Positions 7,939-16,013 of a stretch of DNA of 55,118 bases are shown here, one piece after another. Position numbers and translations under genes: made by a program. Each line of letters begins with the position of its first letter. Position 1 is the stretch's first letter. This stretch comes from Gammaproteobacteria bacterium (lineage in GTDB: Bacteria > Pseudomonadota > Gammaproteobacteria > RBG-16-57-12), in NCBI GenBank assembly GCA_022712945.1, contig JAFLJP010000021.1:1-55118 (forward strand), given 5' to 3'. The notes beneath the pieces were generated by a model. It did no database searches, was not told the DNA's origin, and saw only the letters and a list, made by a program, of their open reading frames with translations.

Positions 7939-9219
7939 TTGGATAATGTACTGATTTTTGTTGAAGAGTACTCGGTAGCCTCCCTACTGAGTGCGGTAAG
8001 AGCGCAAATGGAGCACTTTGAACGGCGGCCCCTTCAGTTGTTGGTGCAGGGTGAGGGTAAGATTTATTCCGGCCTGTTGAATCTACTCGCCAGCGAGGAT
8101 GGTATTGAGCTGGTGGGTGAGAGTGCCGCCCCTGATCTGGATCTGCTCTGTTTTGACAGGGCTGCCCAGCTTGAAGCCATGCTCCACACCTATATTAATG
8201 AAGAAAACAGAACTATCATCGCTCCGGTCACCGCCTCATATTACAAAAAACGTCCGCTCTATCTAATCGGAATTCCCAAGTCGGGTACACACCTGTTGAT
8301 GGCGCTGGCCAACCTATTTGGTTATGTGGCACGAGGCGCCTCACCTGAAAAACCGAAAGGGGGGGAGTGGTACTATGTGGAGCACAGCAACGCCCACACC
8401 GTTCCAAAGCACTTCTTTATTGATAGTGTTTACAGTGGTGATTTTGGCCTGAGAGATCACCCTTTTATCTACTCTCCCGCACTGTTTATCTATCGAAACC
8501 CTGCGGATGTGGTGGTCTCGGAGGCAAATTATTATCACCAAAAAGGCAATAGTGCCTTCTACAACTATCTTGCTGGAAAGTCGTTCGAACAGCGGTTGTC
8601 ATTGTTGATTAATGACCCCTATCTGCTCGGCCCGATTCGGGATCGAATAATTCAATATCTGCCCTGGCTGTCGTTTTCCAATGTAATTCCGCTCTCATTT
8701 GAAGAACTGGTTGGCAGCAATCGGGGAGGGGATGATCAGCTGCTCTATCAGTTGATATGGTCTCTTCAGCTAAAACTTCATGTTCCCGGTTCGCAGGTTG
8801 AGTTTGCAAAACAACTGCTGGCTTCGTCCAGCGATACGCATTACAAAGGGTTGTGCGGTGTGTATAAAGAGCAGTTTTCTGCAGAAAATCTTGCTGCGTT
8901 CAATGCCTTGTCTGCCGATTTTGTGGACTCTTTTGGTTATAAAGTTGGCCCGCAAGCACCCGTCTTCTCCTCAAATATTGCCAGGCAGAGAGAGCAGAAG
9001 CTGATAGTGGATAATCCACCCGAATGGCCGCCTATCACCAGGAGTAATCAATTTCTGGATCACCGGGTTATTGAGTATGAGGGGCAGTTATATGGTGTCC
9101 CGTTTGGAACCTGTTTGGCGGATGTGAAGAGCTTGCTGTTAGACGTCGACTCCCCGATCGTGACCGGACGGTATGTGGAAGAGGTAAAAGTGAAGTTAAT
9201 CAAAAAATATATCGGTTAA
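7939..9219 (+). CDS. Sulfotransferase domain protein (second)
   Basis: This 426-residue protein starts with TTG 26 bases after the previous gene. Residues 1-105 form an unrecognised N-terminal module. The sulfotransferase core has the P-loop LIGIPKSGTHLLMALAN (G111-T117) and the 3'-phosphate motif IYRNPADVVVSEANYYH (Arg186, Ser194), followed by SFEELVG and FVDSFGYKVG near the end of the domain. These are strong family signatures, better preserved than in the gene upstream. The C-terminal 80 residues may be a separate small domain (EYEGQLYGVPFGT). Two sulfotransferases in one locus argue that the product is multiply sulfated. The acceptor is unknown. Confidence 0.8.
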   Translation: MDNVLIFVEEYSVASLLSAVRAQMEHFERRPLQLLVQGEGKIYSGLLNLLASEDGIELVGESAAPDLDLLCFDRAAQLEAMLHTYINEENRTIIAPVTASYYKKRPLYLIGIPKSGTHLLMALANLFGYVARGASPEKPKGGEWYYVEHSNAHTVPKHFFIDSVYSGDFGLRDHPFIYSPALFIYRNPADVVVSEANYYHQKGNSAFYNYLAGKSFEQRLSLLINDPYLLGPIRDRIIQYLPWLSFSNVIPLSFEELVGSNRGGDDQLLYQLIWSLQLKLHVPGSQVEFAKQLLASSSDTHYKGLCGVYKEQFSAENLAAFNALSADFVDSFGYKVGPQAPVFSSNIARQREQKLIVDNPPEWPPITRSNQFLDHRVIEYEGQLYGVPFGTCLADVKSLLLDVDSPIVTGRYVEEVKVKLIKKYIG

Positions 9220-9222
9220 AAT

Positions 9223-10500
9223 ATGCCAACACTCCACATCATAGACCCACTACTGATTGATCAAGGTGGCCATTACCTGAGCCAGCATGTAGCACTCTGG
9301 AATTTTTGCCAATCCAGGGGCTACCAGATGGTCAGTTATTGCCATGTGGACTTTGATCCAGCGCTGATGCCGACGGGCGTCACGGTGGTGGCCACTTTTA
9401 GCGATGCTGAATTGCCCTCACTGAAAGGGCATTACTGTACGGCGCTGGGTGAGAGCAATATGGCCTGCTATCAGGCGTTGACGACGGTTGATTATCGGCA
9501 GTTCGGTGATGATGATATTGTCTTTCTCACCTCGGTGACCGCCGAGCGGGTGGTCGCCTATGGGCAGTGGCTGCGGGAGGTGGTGGGCAAAACCCAGTGT
9601 CGATACGGTCTCTACGCCCACATCAGCTCTGAGGTGGATGACACTCTGGGTCGCGATATTCGGCGCAGTGGTCTTTCGATCAATGATGACGCTTTTGCGG
9701 CGCTGGATGAAACGGTGGTTCCGAATGAGATGAAGCGATCCATGTATCGTTATCTTTTCAACAGTATTCCCGATGAGCAAATTGAACGGTTTCGGGTCTT
9801 TTATGAAGAGCCGTTCCCCAACCGCAATTTTATCGATCTGGCACAAAAGCCTGGGCTGCTCTTCATCTATCTGCACTCCCTCTACCCGGGAGCCGCGCTT
9901 GATATTGCTGATACGCCGGTTTCTTCTGAAACCATTAATGTTGCCTGTTTAGGCTCGGGTGGCCTGGGGGGCGATGGGGTGAGCAAGGGGCAGCACCTGC
10001 TGGCGAATTTGGTGGATCACGCTGCCACCCGGCACAGCAACCTCACCTTCACGGTTCAGCTGGGCAACCGGTTTTCCGAGGGCAGTATGACCGATATTCA
10101 GCGTCAACAGCATGAGTTGCTGACAGGGCGGAGTAACGTCTCTATTTACGAAGGGCTGCTGAGTTGTGAGGAGTACTGCTCGTTGCTTGAAAAATCAGAT
10201 GTGATGCTGCTGCCCTACGGCCCCCGCTATCGTCACATTATGTCGGGTATTTTTGATGACGCCCTCTATCAGGGGAAGGTGTGCATCATTCCCCAACAGA
10301 GCAAAATGGCGCTGTGGATGGATCGACATAATCTGGATTTCCCGATGTTTGCACAATGGAATCGGGAGTCGATATCAGCGGCGATTGATGATGCGCTGGC
10401 GCGGCTGCCGTTTTATCGAGAGCAGGCGAGGGCGGCGCAAAAGATCCGCCGAGATAGCGGGTTGAGAAATAACCCGATTGATGTCTTCTACATCCCTTAG
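9223..10500 (+). CDS. Glycosyltransferase, GT4-like
   Basis: This 425-residue protein begins three bases after the sulfotransferase stop. The N-terminal half (LHIIDPLLIDQGGHYLSQHV) resembles GT-B acceptor domains. The C-terminal half holds a donor-binding pattern typical of GT4-like enzymes: MLLPYGPRYRHIMSGIFDDA, then LYQGKVCIIPQQS. No signal peptide is present, so it acts in the cytoplasm. The last residues VFYIP and the stop TAG are written by the end of a mobile element (10468-10496), so the native C-terminus may have been replaced. The sugar donor cannot be predicted. Confidence 0.72.
   Translation: MPTLHIIDPLLIDQGGHYLSQHVALWNFCQSRGYQMVSYCHVDFDPALMPTGVTVVATFSDAELPSLKGHYCTALGESNMACYQALTTVDYRQFGDDDIVFLTSVTAERVVAYGQWLREVVGKTQCRYGLYAHISSEVDDTLGRDIRRSGLSINDDAFAALDETVVPNEMKRSMYRYLFNSIPDEQIERFRVFYEEPFPNRNFIDLAQKPGLLFIYLHSLYPGAALDIADTPVSSETINVACLGSGGLGGDGVSKGQHLLANLVDHAATRHSNLTFTVQLGNRFSEGSMTDIQRQQHELLTGRSNVSIYEGLLSCEEYCSLLEKSDVMLLPYGPRYRHIMSGIFDDALYQGKVCIIPQQSKMALWMDRHNLDFPMFAQWNRESISAAIDDALARLPFYREQARAAQKIRRDSGLRNNPIDVFYIP
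10468..10496 (-). repeat. MITE family A, degraded left end inside the glycosyltransferase 3' end
   Basis: TTCTACATCCC at 10486-10496 followed by TTA at 10497-10499 is the terminus and target of family A, and the AATAAC at 10468 lies at about the expected distance inward. The glycosyltransferase stop TAG (10498-10500) uses the last two target bases plus the next genomic G. Only a short match remains, so the assignment is moderate. Confidence 0.5.
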
Positions 10501-10517
10501 GGCCTGTTAACACGAAT

Positions 10518-11447
10518 ATGAAATTTAAATTAATCTATGAAAATCATGGCAATTTCGGCATCCATGTAGGGGACTATTTCCTCTATCTGAAATATGCCCT
10601 GGAATCGCTGGGGCACCGCGCCGATATTGAATACGCCTTTTGTCCGGGGGAGATGAATATTGTTCTGGAGTGTTTCAACGACACCTTCACCGAAAAGGTC
10701 GAGTCCAGCTGGACGCCGGGCACCGGCATGATCGTTATCGCCACCGAGTTTTTGACCGGCCAGACCTTTAACGACATCTACCAGGATGCCCCCGAAAACC
10801 AGATGGCATCCGACCATAACCAGCGTCGGGATTTCTGGCAGATGCGCCACAGCAACTTTATCCGCCTGGTGCCGCGCTTTTCCGCCATCTGGCACGTGTC
10901 GGATGAGCAGCAGCCGGTCTACCAGCAAGCCTTTGCGGAGCAGATTGTCGACTATCTGCCCCACGGCTACTGTGAACAGTTCGCCACGGTTAAACACCGA
11001 AGCGATAATGACAAAGATATCGACCTGCTGTTCACCGGAGCCATGACCACCTACCGCCGTCAGGTGTTGGATCAGTTGGCACAGTGTGGCTTGACGGTGG
11101 CCTCAACGGTGCAGTTTACTGCCCCCTTTCACCGTGAAGACCTGATCGCCCGCAGCAAATTAACCCTCAATATCAAGCAACACCCCGATTGGCAACATGA
11201 GTCGGTCACGCGCCTCTATTACCACATCTGCAACGATTCACTACTGATGACCGATCAATGTCGTCACACAACCGACATACACCAACATGTGATTGAGCGA
11301 GAGGGTGAATGGCTCGATGCGGTACAGCAGCAGCTATCCCAGGAGTCGTTTACCGAACGGGCGATAGCGACCAGAGAGCGTTTCGCCACAGAGCGACCGG
11401 TAGCCGAGTTGATGGCACCGCTGCTGCAACGGGTTGGACTATCATGA
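10518..11447 (+). CDS. Putative glycosyltransferase
   Basis: This 309-residue soluble protein lies 17 bases downstream of the GT4-like gene. The start YENHGNFGIHVGDYFLYLKY and the later segments YLPHGYCEQF, DLLFTGAMTTYRRQVL and LIARSKLTLNIKQH resemble the linker and donor-domain layout of CgeB-like or other small GT-B transferases. No metal-binding DxD motif was identified. The best call is glycosyltransferase, on both sequence style and context, but it could be a noncatalytic paralogue. The stop codon overlaps the NeuB-like start (ATGA). Confidence 0.5.
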   Translation: MKFKLIYENHGNFGIHVGDYFLYLKYALESLGHRADIEYAFCPGEMNIVLECFNDTFTEKVESSWTPGTGMIVIATEFLTGQTFNDIYQDAPENQMASDHNQRRDFWQMRHSNFIRLVPRFSAIWHVSDEQQPVYQQAFAEQIVDYLPHGYCEQFATVKHRSDNDKDIDLLFTGAMTTYRRQVLDQLAQCGLTVASTVQFTAPFHREDLIARSKLTLNIKQHPDWQHESVTRLYYHICNDSLLMTDQCRHTTDIHQHVIEREGEWLDAVQQQLSQESFTERAIATRERFATERPVAELMAPLLQRVGLS

Positions 11448-12313
11448 GCAGTGAAAAGAGGGTAGAACGGCCTTTTTTTATCGCCGAAGTCTCCAGCAAT
11501 CATCAGGGTGATCTTGAACGCTGCCTGCAATTTATTGATACTGCCGCAGAGATCGGTTGTGATGCCGTCAAATTTCAACTGTTTAAAATTGACCAGCTCT
11601 TCTCGCCGGAAGTGCTGGCCGCAAGTGAACAGCATCGCCAGCGCCGACAGTGGGAGCTGCCGCTCGCATTTTTACCTGCGCTGGCTGAGCGGTGCCAACA
11701 GCGGCAGCTGCAGTTTGCCTGCACACCGTTCTATCTAGCGGCGGTTGAAGCGCTTCAACCTTATGTGGATTTTTACAAGATCGCCTCATACGAACTGCTG
11801 TGGGATGAACTGCTGCTGGCCTGTGCCAAAACCGGCAAGCCGCTGATACTCTCAACCGGCATGGCGACACGGGATGAAGTGCAACACGCAGTGGATTTGC
11901 TTAAAACCCACACCCAAAAACTGACTCTATTGCACTGCATTTCAGGTTATCCAGCCCCAGTGGATCAATGCAACCTGGCGGCAATTCAAACTCTGCGTGA
12001 CAGCTGTGACTGCCCGGTGGGCTGGTCTGACCACAGTGTCAGCCCGTTGGTACTACAGCGGGCAGTGCACCGCTGGGGAGCGGAAGTCGTAGAGTTTCAC
12101 CTCGACCTTGATGCCCAGGGTGACGAATATGCCGCAGGCCACTGCTGGCTACCGGAGCAGGTCGCCCCGCTTATCCGTGATATTCATGCCGCATTTGAGG
12201 CGGATGGCAGTGGAGTTAAAGCCCCGACAGCTGTCGAGCTGCCCGACCGCGACTGGCGGGCTGATCCAGAGGATGGGTTGCGCCCACTGCGGCATATTCG
12301 TCATCGGGTGTGA
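11444..12313 (+). CDS. NeuB-like nonulosonate synthase lacking the SAF domain
   Basis: This 289-residue protein has the TIM barrel of N-acetylneuraminate/legionaminate/pseudaminate synthases, which condense phosphoenolpyruvate with an amino sugar. Visible family motifs in order are FFIAEVSSNHQGDLERCL, DAVKFQLFKI, FACTPF, KIASYE, LILSTGMATRDE, LLHCISGYPAPVDQCNLAAI and VGWSDHS. The usual metal site E-K-H-F-T-L-D appears as EFHLDLD, keeping the His but losing the Lys. Typical NeuB proteins have about 340 residues and end in an antifreeze-like SAF domain, which is absent; the tail DWRADPEDGLRPLRHIR takes its place. ATG 11444 overlaps the previous stop (ATGA), so the longer upstream frame is not used. 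The product may be a nonulosonic acid or another 2-keto acid sugar. Confidence 0.78.
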   Translation: MSSEKRVERPFFIAEVSSNHQGDLERCLQFIDTAAEIGCDAVKFQLFKIDQLFSPEVLAASEQHRQRRQWELPLAFLPALAERCQQRQLQFACTPFYLAAVEALQPYVDFYKIASYELLWDELLLACAKTGKPLILSTGMATRDEVQHAVDLLKTHTQKLTLLHCISGYPAPVDQCNLAAIQTLRDSCDCPVGWSDHSVSPLVLQRAVHRWGAEVVEFHLDLDAQGDEYAAGHCWLPEQVAPLIRDIHAAFEADGSGVKAPTAVELPDRDWRADPEDGLRPLRHIRHRV

Positions 12314-12506
12314 GCGCTGATGTCAGCCAGAGAGGCCTTTGCGTAATTCATCTCGTCCAACTGAAGGGTTCTAGGTTAAAAAATCTCAGCATAAAATAAT
12401 TGCATTTAGAGATTCCACCGGGAAGAGTGGGGCCAGTTTCGACATTACAAACTCACTATATCTAAAACCGGCATCTAATTTGACATAATGAAGGTAAGAG
12501 GTTAGA
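12314..12506. other. Intergenic stretch between the NeuB-like gene and the Fic gene
   Basis: No gene is recognised here. The motif AGAGGCCTTTGCGTAA near 12331 vaguely resembles the GAGACCTTTG insertion-sequence end seen at 13697 and 23028, so this may be the left border of the DNA that carries Fic into the glycan locus. Confidence 0.35.
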
Positions 12507-12536
12507 TTTCGATATAGCGTCATTGTTATATCGAAA
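12507..12536. promoter_or_regulatory. Palindrome upstream of Fic, possible operator
   Basis: TTTCGATATA at 12507-12516 and TATATCGAAA at 12527-12536 are perfect inverted repeats with a 10-base spacer. The half-site centres are 20 bases apart, about two helical turns, as expected for a dimeric repressor. The site ends 22 bases before the Fic start, so bound protein would block transcription. Autoregulation by the C-terminal winged helix of Fic is an inference. Confidence 0.5.
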
Positions 12537-12558
12537 ACATACCTGGAAAATGAGATAA

Positions 12559-13695
12559 GTGGATATCCATGACTACAAGTCGGGGCTGTACCGGCAGCAG
12601 TATGAGTACAAAAGCTTCTCACCTGAGCAGATCAACCACGCTTGGGAGGTTGCCGATGGTGAACTTTTGCAACTGCTCAGTGAGGCTGACCGTGCTCTGG
12701 GAGAGTTGAACGCTTTTTCGCAACTGGTACCCGATGTTGATTTTTTTATTCGTATGCACATCACCAAAGAGGCGACGCAGTCGAGTCGGATTGAAGGCAC
12801 TCGCACCAATATGGAAGAGGCGCTGCTGAATGAGCAGGATATTGATCCGGAAAAACGTGATGACTGGCTTGAAGTGCAGAATTACATTCAGGCGATCAAT
12901 AGCGCTATTGAACAGCTGTCCACTCTGCCCTTATCCAATCGTCTGCTTAAAAATACCCATAGAGTCTTAATGCAAGGGGTGCGAGGAGAGAGCAAACAAC
13001 CCGGTGAGTTTCGCGTGAGCCAGAACTGGATTGGTGTGAGTCTGAATAACGCGGTTTTTGTGCCGCCTCATTGTGATGAAGTAGCTGAGTTGATGAGTGA
13101 TATGGAGAAATTCATTCACAATAGTGAGTTACGCATACCCCATTTGATTAAAATTGCCATTGCCCATTATCAGTTTGAGACTATACACCCGTTTCTGGAT
13201 GGTAATGGCCGACTAGGTCGGCTGATGATTGCTCTGTATCTGGCGGGTTTTGGTCTGCTGCATAAACCGGCACTGTATCTCTCAGACTATTTTGAGCGCA
13301 ATAAAACAGACTATGTTAATCACCTGATGGCGGTGCGTGAAGATAATCAGATGAAAGGGTGGTTGAGGTTCTTCCTGTTCGGTGTGGCGGAGACGGCGAA
13401 GAGCTCAATTCAGGTGTTCAAAGATATTTTGCTATTGAAAGAGAGGCTTGAGCGAGAGGTACTGCCCCACTTTAGTACACGCAGGCAGGAAAATGCTCAG
13501 AGGTTAATGCGCCACCTCTATAAATCTCCTGCATTGGATATTAAGATGGTGGCGCGTGTGCTGAACATCCAGGCGAATACCGCCTCGGCCCTGGTTAATG
13601 ACTTTGTCAGGTACGGCGTGTTGTATGAATTGACAGGGAAGCGAAGAAATCGGATCTTCTGGTTTAAAGATTATATTATGATTTTCAAGCGTTGA
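12559..13695 (+). CDS. Fic-family protein adenylyltransferase with built-in inhibitory helix
   Basis: This 378-residue class II Fic protein transfers AMP from ATP to target proteins. The catalytic motif HPFLDGNGRLGR (210-221) is intact. The autoinhibitory motif S75-xxx-E79-G80 (SSRIEG) lies before the core, as in class II enzymes, so activity is probably self-restrained without a partner antitoxin. The N-terminal segment resembles the Fic/DOC N-terminal extension, and residues about 305-375 form a winged helix (RLMRHLYKSPALDIKMVARV). It starts with GTG at 12559. The gene interrupts the otherwise compact glycan locus and is bounded downstream by an insertion-sequence remnant, which suggests later insertion. 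The target is unknown. Confidence 0.88.
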   Translation: MDIHDYKSGLYRQQYEYKSFSPEQINHAWEVADGELLQLLSEADRALGELNAFSQLVPDVDFFIRMHITKEATQSSRIEGTRTNMEEALLNEQDIDPEKRDDWLEVQNYIQAINSAIEQLSTLPLSNRLLKNTHRVLMQGVRGESKQPGEFRVSQNWIGVSLNNAVFVPPHCDEVAELMSDMEKFIHNSELRIPHLIKIAIAHYQFETIHPFLDGNGRLGRLMIALYLAGFGLLHKPALYLSDYFERNKTDYVNHLMAVREDNQMKGWLRFFLFGVAETAKSSIQVFKDILLLKERLEREVLPHFSTRRQENAQRLMRHLYKSPALDIKMVARVLNIQANTASALVNDFVRYGVLYELTGKRRNRIFWFKDYIMIFKR

Positions 13696-13696
13696 T

Positions 13697-13738
13697 GCGA
13701 GACTTTTGTACGAAAACTATTTTTCATGCAAAGGTCTC
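13697..13738. mobile_element. Minimal IS5-like remnant made of two facing terminal repeats
   Basis: GAGACTTTTGTACGAAAA faces TTTTTCATGCAAAGGTCTC as near-perfect inverted repeats separated by only a few bases. The outer sequence GAGACCTTTG equals the left end of the degraded IS5-family element at 23028. The insertion appears to have lost its whole interior. It lies directly after the Fic stop codon and could also act as a hairpin terminator. Confidence 0.65.
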
Positions 13739-13807
13739 AGTGAACCACACATTTATCGCCACAAATCGGCGGGGCGTTGAGAGATACTGAGGTTGGAGAA
13801 CAATAAA

Positions 13808-14572
13808 ATGGCAGTGTCCGAAATAAACAGACAACGGCTGGTGATCATCACCGGCGGTACCCGGGGAATCGGTCTGGCGGTGGCGCGGCGGTTGGCGGCG
13901 CAGGGTTATGCGCTGGCGCTGTGGTTTCACCAACGCCAGCCTGCTGATTCACTCTCTGCTGATCTGCTTTCATCCGGTGCGGCGGCGGTGCATTGTACTC
14001 AAGTCGATGTCAGTGATCGCGCTTCGGTGGTGGTGGCTATCTCAGCACTTGAGTCGTTGCCCTATGCGGTTTACGGGTTGGTTAATAATGCCGGTATTCT
14101 GCAACAAAAACCGTTTGAGAGCCTGACGGATCAGGAGTGGGACCGAATGCTGGATGTTAATTTGAAAGGCAGCTTTATCTGCTCGCAGCAGATTCTGCCA
14201 CTGCTGCGTAAAAACGGTGCAGGCTGCATCGTCAATATCGCCTCTTCCGGCGGTCAGTTGGGCGGCACTCTGGCGGTGCATTATGCGGTGAGCAAAGCGG
14301 GGGTGATCGCCTTGACCAAATCCCTGGCACGTCTGGGGGCGGATGAGCAAATTCGGGTCAACTGCGTGGCTCCGGGTCTGATTGAAACCGAGATGACCGA
14401 ACAGGAGATCTCATCCCCGGCGGGTAACCAGAAAGTGAATCAACTGATTCCACTACGGCGGGTGGGGCAGCCCGATGAAATTGCCGATGCGGTGAGTTTT
14501 TTACTATCTGAACAGGCCAGCTACGTCACCGGCCAGACCTTAAATGTGAATGGCGGTCTGTATATGGGCTGA
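13808..14572 (+). CDS. Short-chain dehydrogenase/reductase, FabG-like
   Basis: This 254-residue classical SDR carries the cofactor-binding motif TGGTRGIG (15-22), NNAG in the middle, the catalytic serine region NIASSGGQ and the YAVSK box (Y159, K163). The end VTGQTLNVNGGLYMG is typical of FabG-type proteins, so an NAD(P)H-dependent oxidoreductase is secure. In a glycan locus the likely role is redox at a sugar carbon or of a keto-acyl side chain and not housekeeping fatty acid synthesis. The ATG at 13808 is preferred over the TTG at 13793 because GGAG lies about nine bases upstream. It is spaced 21 bases from the methyltransferase that follows. Confidence 0.85.
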   Translation: MAVSEINRQRLVIITGGTRGIGLAVARRLAAQGYALALWFHQRQPADSLSADLLSSGAAAVHCTQVDVSDRASVVVAISALESLPYAVYGLVNNAGILQQKPFESLTDQEWDRMLDVNLKGSFICSQQILPLLRKNGAGCIVNIASSGGQLGGTLAVHYAVSKAGVIALTKSLARLGADEQIRVNCVAPGLIETEMTEQEISSPAGNQKVNQLIPLRRVGQPDEIADAVSFLLSEQASYVTGQTLNVNGGLYMG

Positions 14573-14593
14573 GTTGGCCCAAAGGAAGCAGCT

Positions 14594-15838
14594 TTGAAGA
14601 AACTACCCTGGCACCGCGTAAAACGGCTGAAGCGCCAAACCGCAGCGCAGCCGTTGCAGCAATACCGCCACTGCCCCGCCTGTGGTGAGGGAGAAAAACA
14701 ACCTGTGGCCACGGCGCCACTTCTTGCTCTGGATGACTTCCAGTTCTTCACCGACCAGCATGGGATGAATCGGGCAGATCACCATATTGTGGTGTGTGCT
14801 CACTGTGGCCTGTTGTATACCAATCCCTGCTATACCCCCGCCGGTTTTCAACAATTGTTTGAAAAAGCGGGCCTGAGTTACGGGCACACCGCTGGGCGTA
14901 TTATTGAACAGGTTGAGTGGCTTACCCAGCACTTCCCCCAGACGCAATCACTGCTGGATGTGGGGTGTGGTAATGGTGATTTGTTAAAGGCACTGCCGCA
15001 GACGATGCAACGCTTTGGTATGGATGTGGATCAACAGGTGCTCAACGATGCGGCACAACGATCACCGGATATCACCTTCAAAGGGTGTGACTTTGATGGG
15101 TTGAATGATTTACCACAGAGTGATGTGATCACTCTGTTTCATGTGTTGGAGCACCTTGCTAACCCCGGTGACTTTTTAAAGCGGCTGCGCCAGCTTGCTA
15201 GGGCAGGGGCCGCATTGGTGGTGGAGGTACCGGTGATTGACCGGGCCGCTGAGACGCAGGATCGGGATATTGTCGGCTTTTTCACCATCCAGCACCTCAC
15301 CCATTTCAGTAAAATATCTCTGGAGAATTTGTTGGCCGTCAATGGCTGGCGAGTGCGCTCTGCTGAGGCGATGGATGGTTATAACGGCTGGCGGGTGGTG
15401 GCTGAGCAGAGCGAATTGAAGCAGACAGAACAGGTCAAGGATGAGGCGGCTCTGCAGGCGGCAAACGCTTACCTTGCGGTGTGGTGTGATAATGTTGCTG
15501 CGGTAAAAAAACGGATTCAAACACTCCACGGTAAACCACGTATTATGGTGTGGGGTGCGGGCCAACACAGCGAATATTTAGCCCTGTTGACGAAGCTGTT
15601 CCGGTTGGATGCCGAGTTTGTGATGGTAGACAGTGACCCGCTGAAACAGGGGCAGAGCTACCACAGCATACCGGTATTAGCCCCCGAACAGGTGCCGGAA
15701 TCGGCGTGGCTGGAGGATGATTTTCCGATTGTTATCTCAACCTACGGTGGGCAACAGAGTATCGAGCGGCTGCTTAAGTCGAAAGGCGTCGACCCGTTAA
15801 GAGTGCTTTCCCTTTACGACCGAACACAACGCTATTAG
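14594..15838 (+). CDS. Sugar C-methyltransferase-like SAM-dependent methyltransferase
   Basis: This 414-residue protein has three parts. The N-terminal zinc-binding domain has C27-P-A-C30 and C68-A-H-C71. The SAM-binding Rossmann fold shows LLDVGCGNGDLLKAL (motif I at 122-128) and FHVLEHLANP. The C-terminal domain (about 315-414) matches the C-methyltransferase accessory domain (IMVWGAGQHSEYLAL, VDSDPLKQGQSYHS). This layout is typical of NDP-deoxysugar 3-C-methyltransferases, so a branched methyl sugar is likely. It starts with TTG at 14594 after a strong AAGGAAG. The stop TAG (15836-15838) is formed by the end of MITE family A. Confidence 0.8.
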   Translation: MKKLPWHRVKRLKRQTAAQPLQQYRHCPACGEGEKQPVATAPLLALDDFQFFTDQHGMNRADHHIVVCAHCGLLYTNPCYTPAGFQQLFEKAGLSYGHTAGRIIEQVEWLTQHFPQTQSLLDVGCGNGDLLKALPQTMQRFGMDVDQQVLNDAAQRSPDITFKGCDFDGLNDLPQSDVITLFHVLEHLANPGDFLKRLRQLARAGAALVVEVPVIDRAAETQDRDIVGFFTIQHLTHFSKISLENLLAVNGWRVRSAEAMDGYNGWRVVAEQSELKQTEQVKDEAALQAANAYLAVWCDNVAAVKKRIQTLHGKPRIMVWGAGQHSEYLALLTKLFRLDAEFVMVDSDPLKQGQSYHSIPVLAPEQVPESAWLEDDFPIVISTYGGQQSIERLLKSKGVDPLRVLSLYDRTQRY

Positions 15839-15996
15839 GGATGTAGAAGAAGTTAAAGTACCGTTATTAGGCCGAATTTTTGTTCATCCTATCTAGGCTG
15901 GTATTGGGCGCATAGTGGGCTACGCAACGAATACCGGCCTAGATAGGGTGGGAAAAAAGACAAGTAAGAGCGGTATTTTAATAAATTCTACATCCC
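15838..15996 (+). mobile_element. MITE family A, complete copy 1 (159 bp)
   Basis: The ends are GGGATGTAGAA and TTCTACATCCC, flanked by direct TTA at 15835-15837 and 15997-15999, read as a 3-bp target duplication. Inside is a hairpin with 18-bp arms at 15888-15905 and 15930-15947 (CCTATCTAGGCTGGTATT against its near-perfect complement, one mismatch) around a 24-base loop. No coding capacity is seen. It splits the glycan locus between the methyltransferase and the ThDP enzyme and supplies the methyltransferase stop codon. The same element in opposite orientation occurs at 30100-30258. The movement source is probably an IS5/IS1031-like transposase elsewhere. Confidence 0.85.
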
Positions 15997-16013
15997 TTAA
16001 TGAAAGGTTAATC

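Noticed and set aside
11309..11443. Long N-terminal extension of the NeuB-like protein
   Set aside because: It is out-of-frame sequence of the preceding gene. The ATG at 11444 overlaps the previous stop, and the NeuB similarity begins directly after it.
15915..16013. N-terminal extension of the ThDP enzyme into the MITE
   Set aside because: The 33 extra codons are MITE sequence; family length and AAAGG before the ATG at 16014 support the shorter start.
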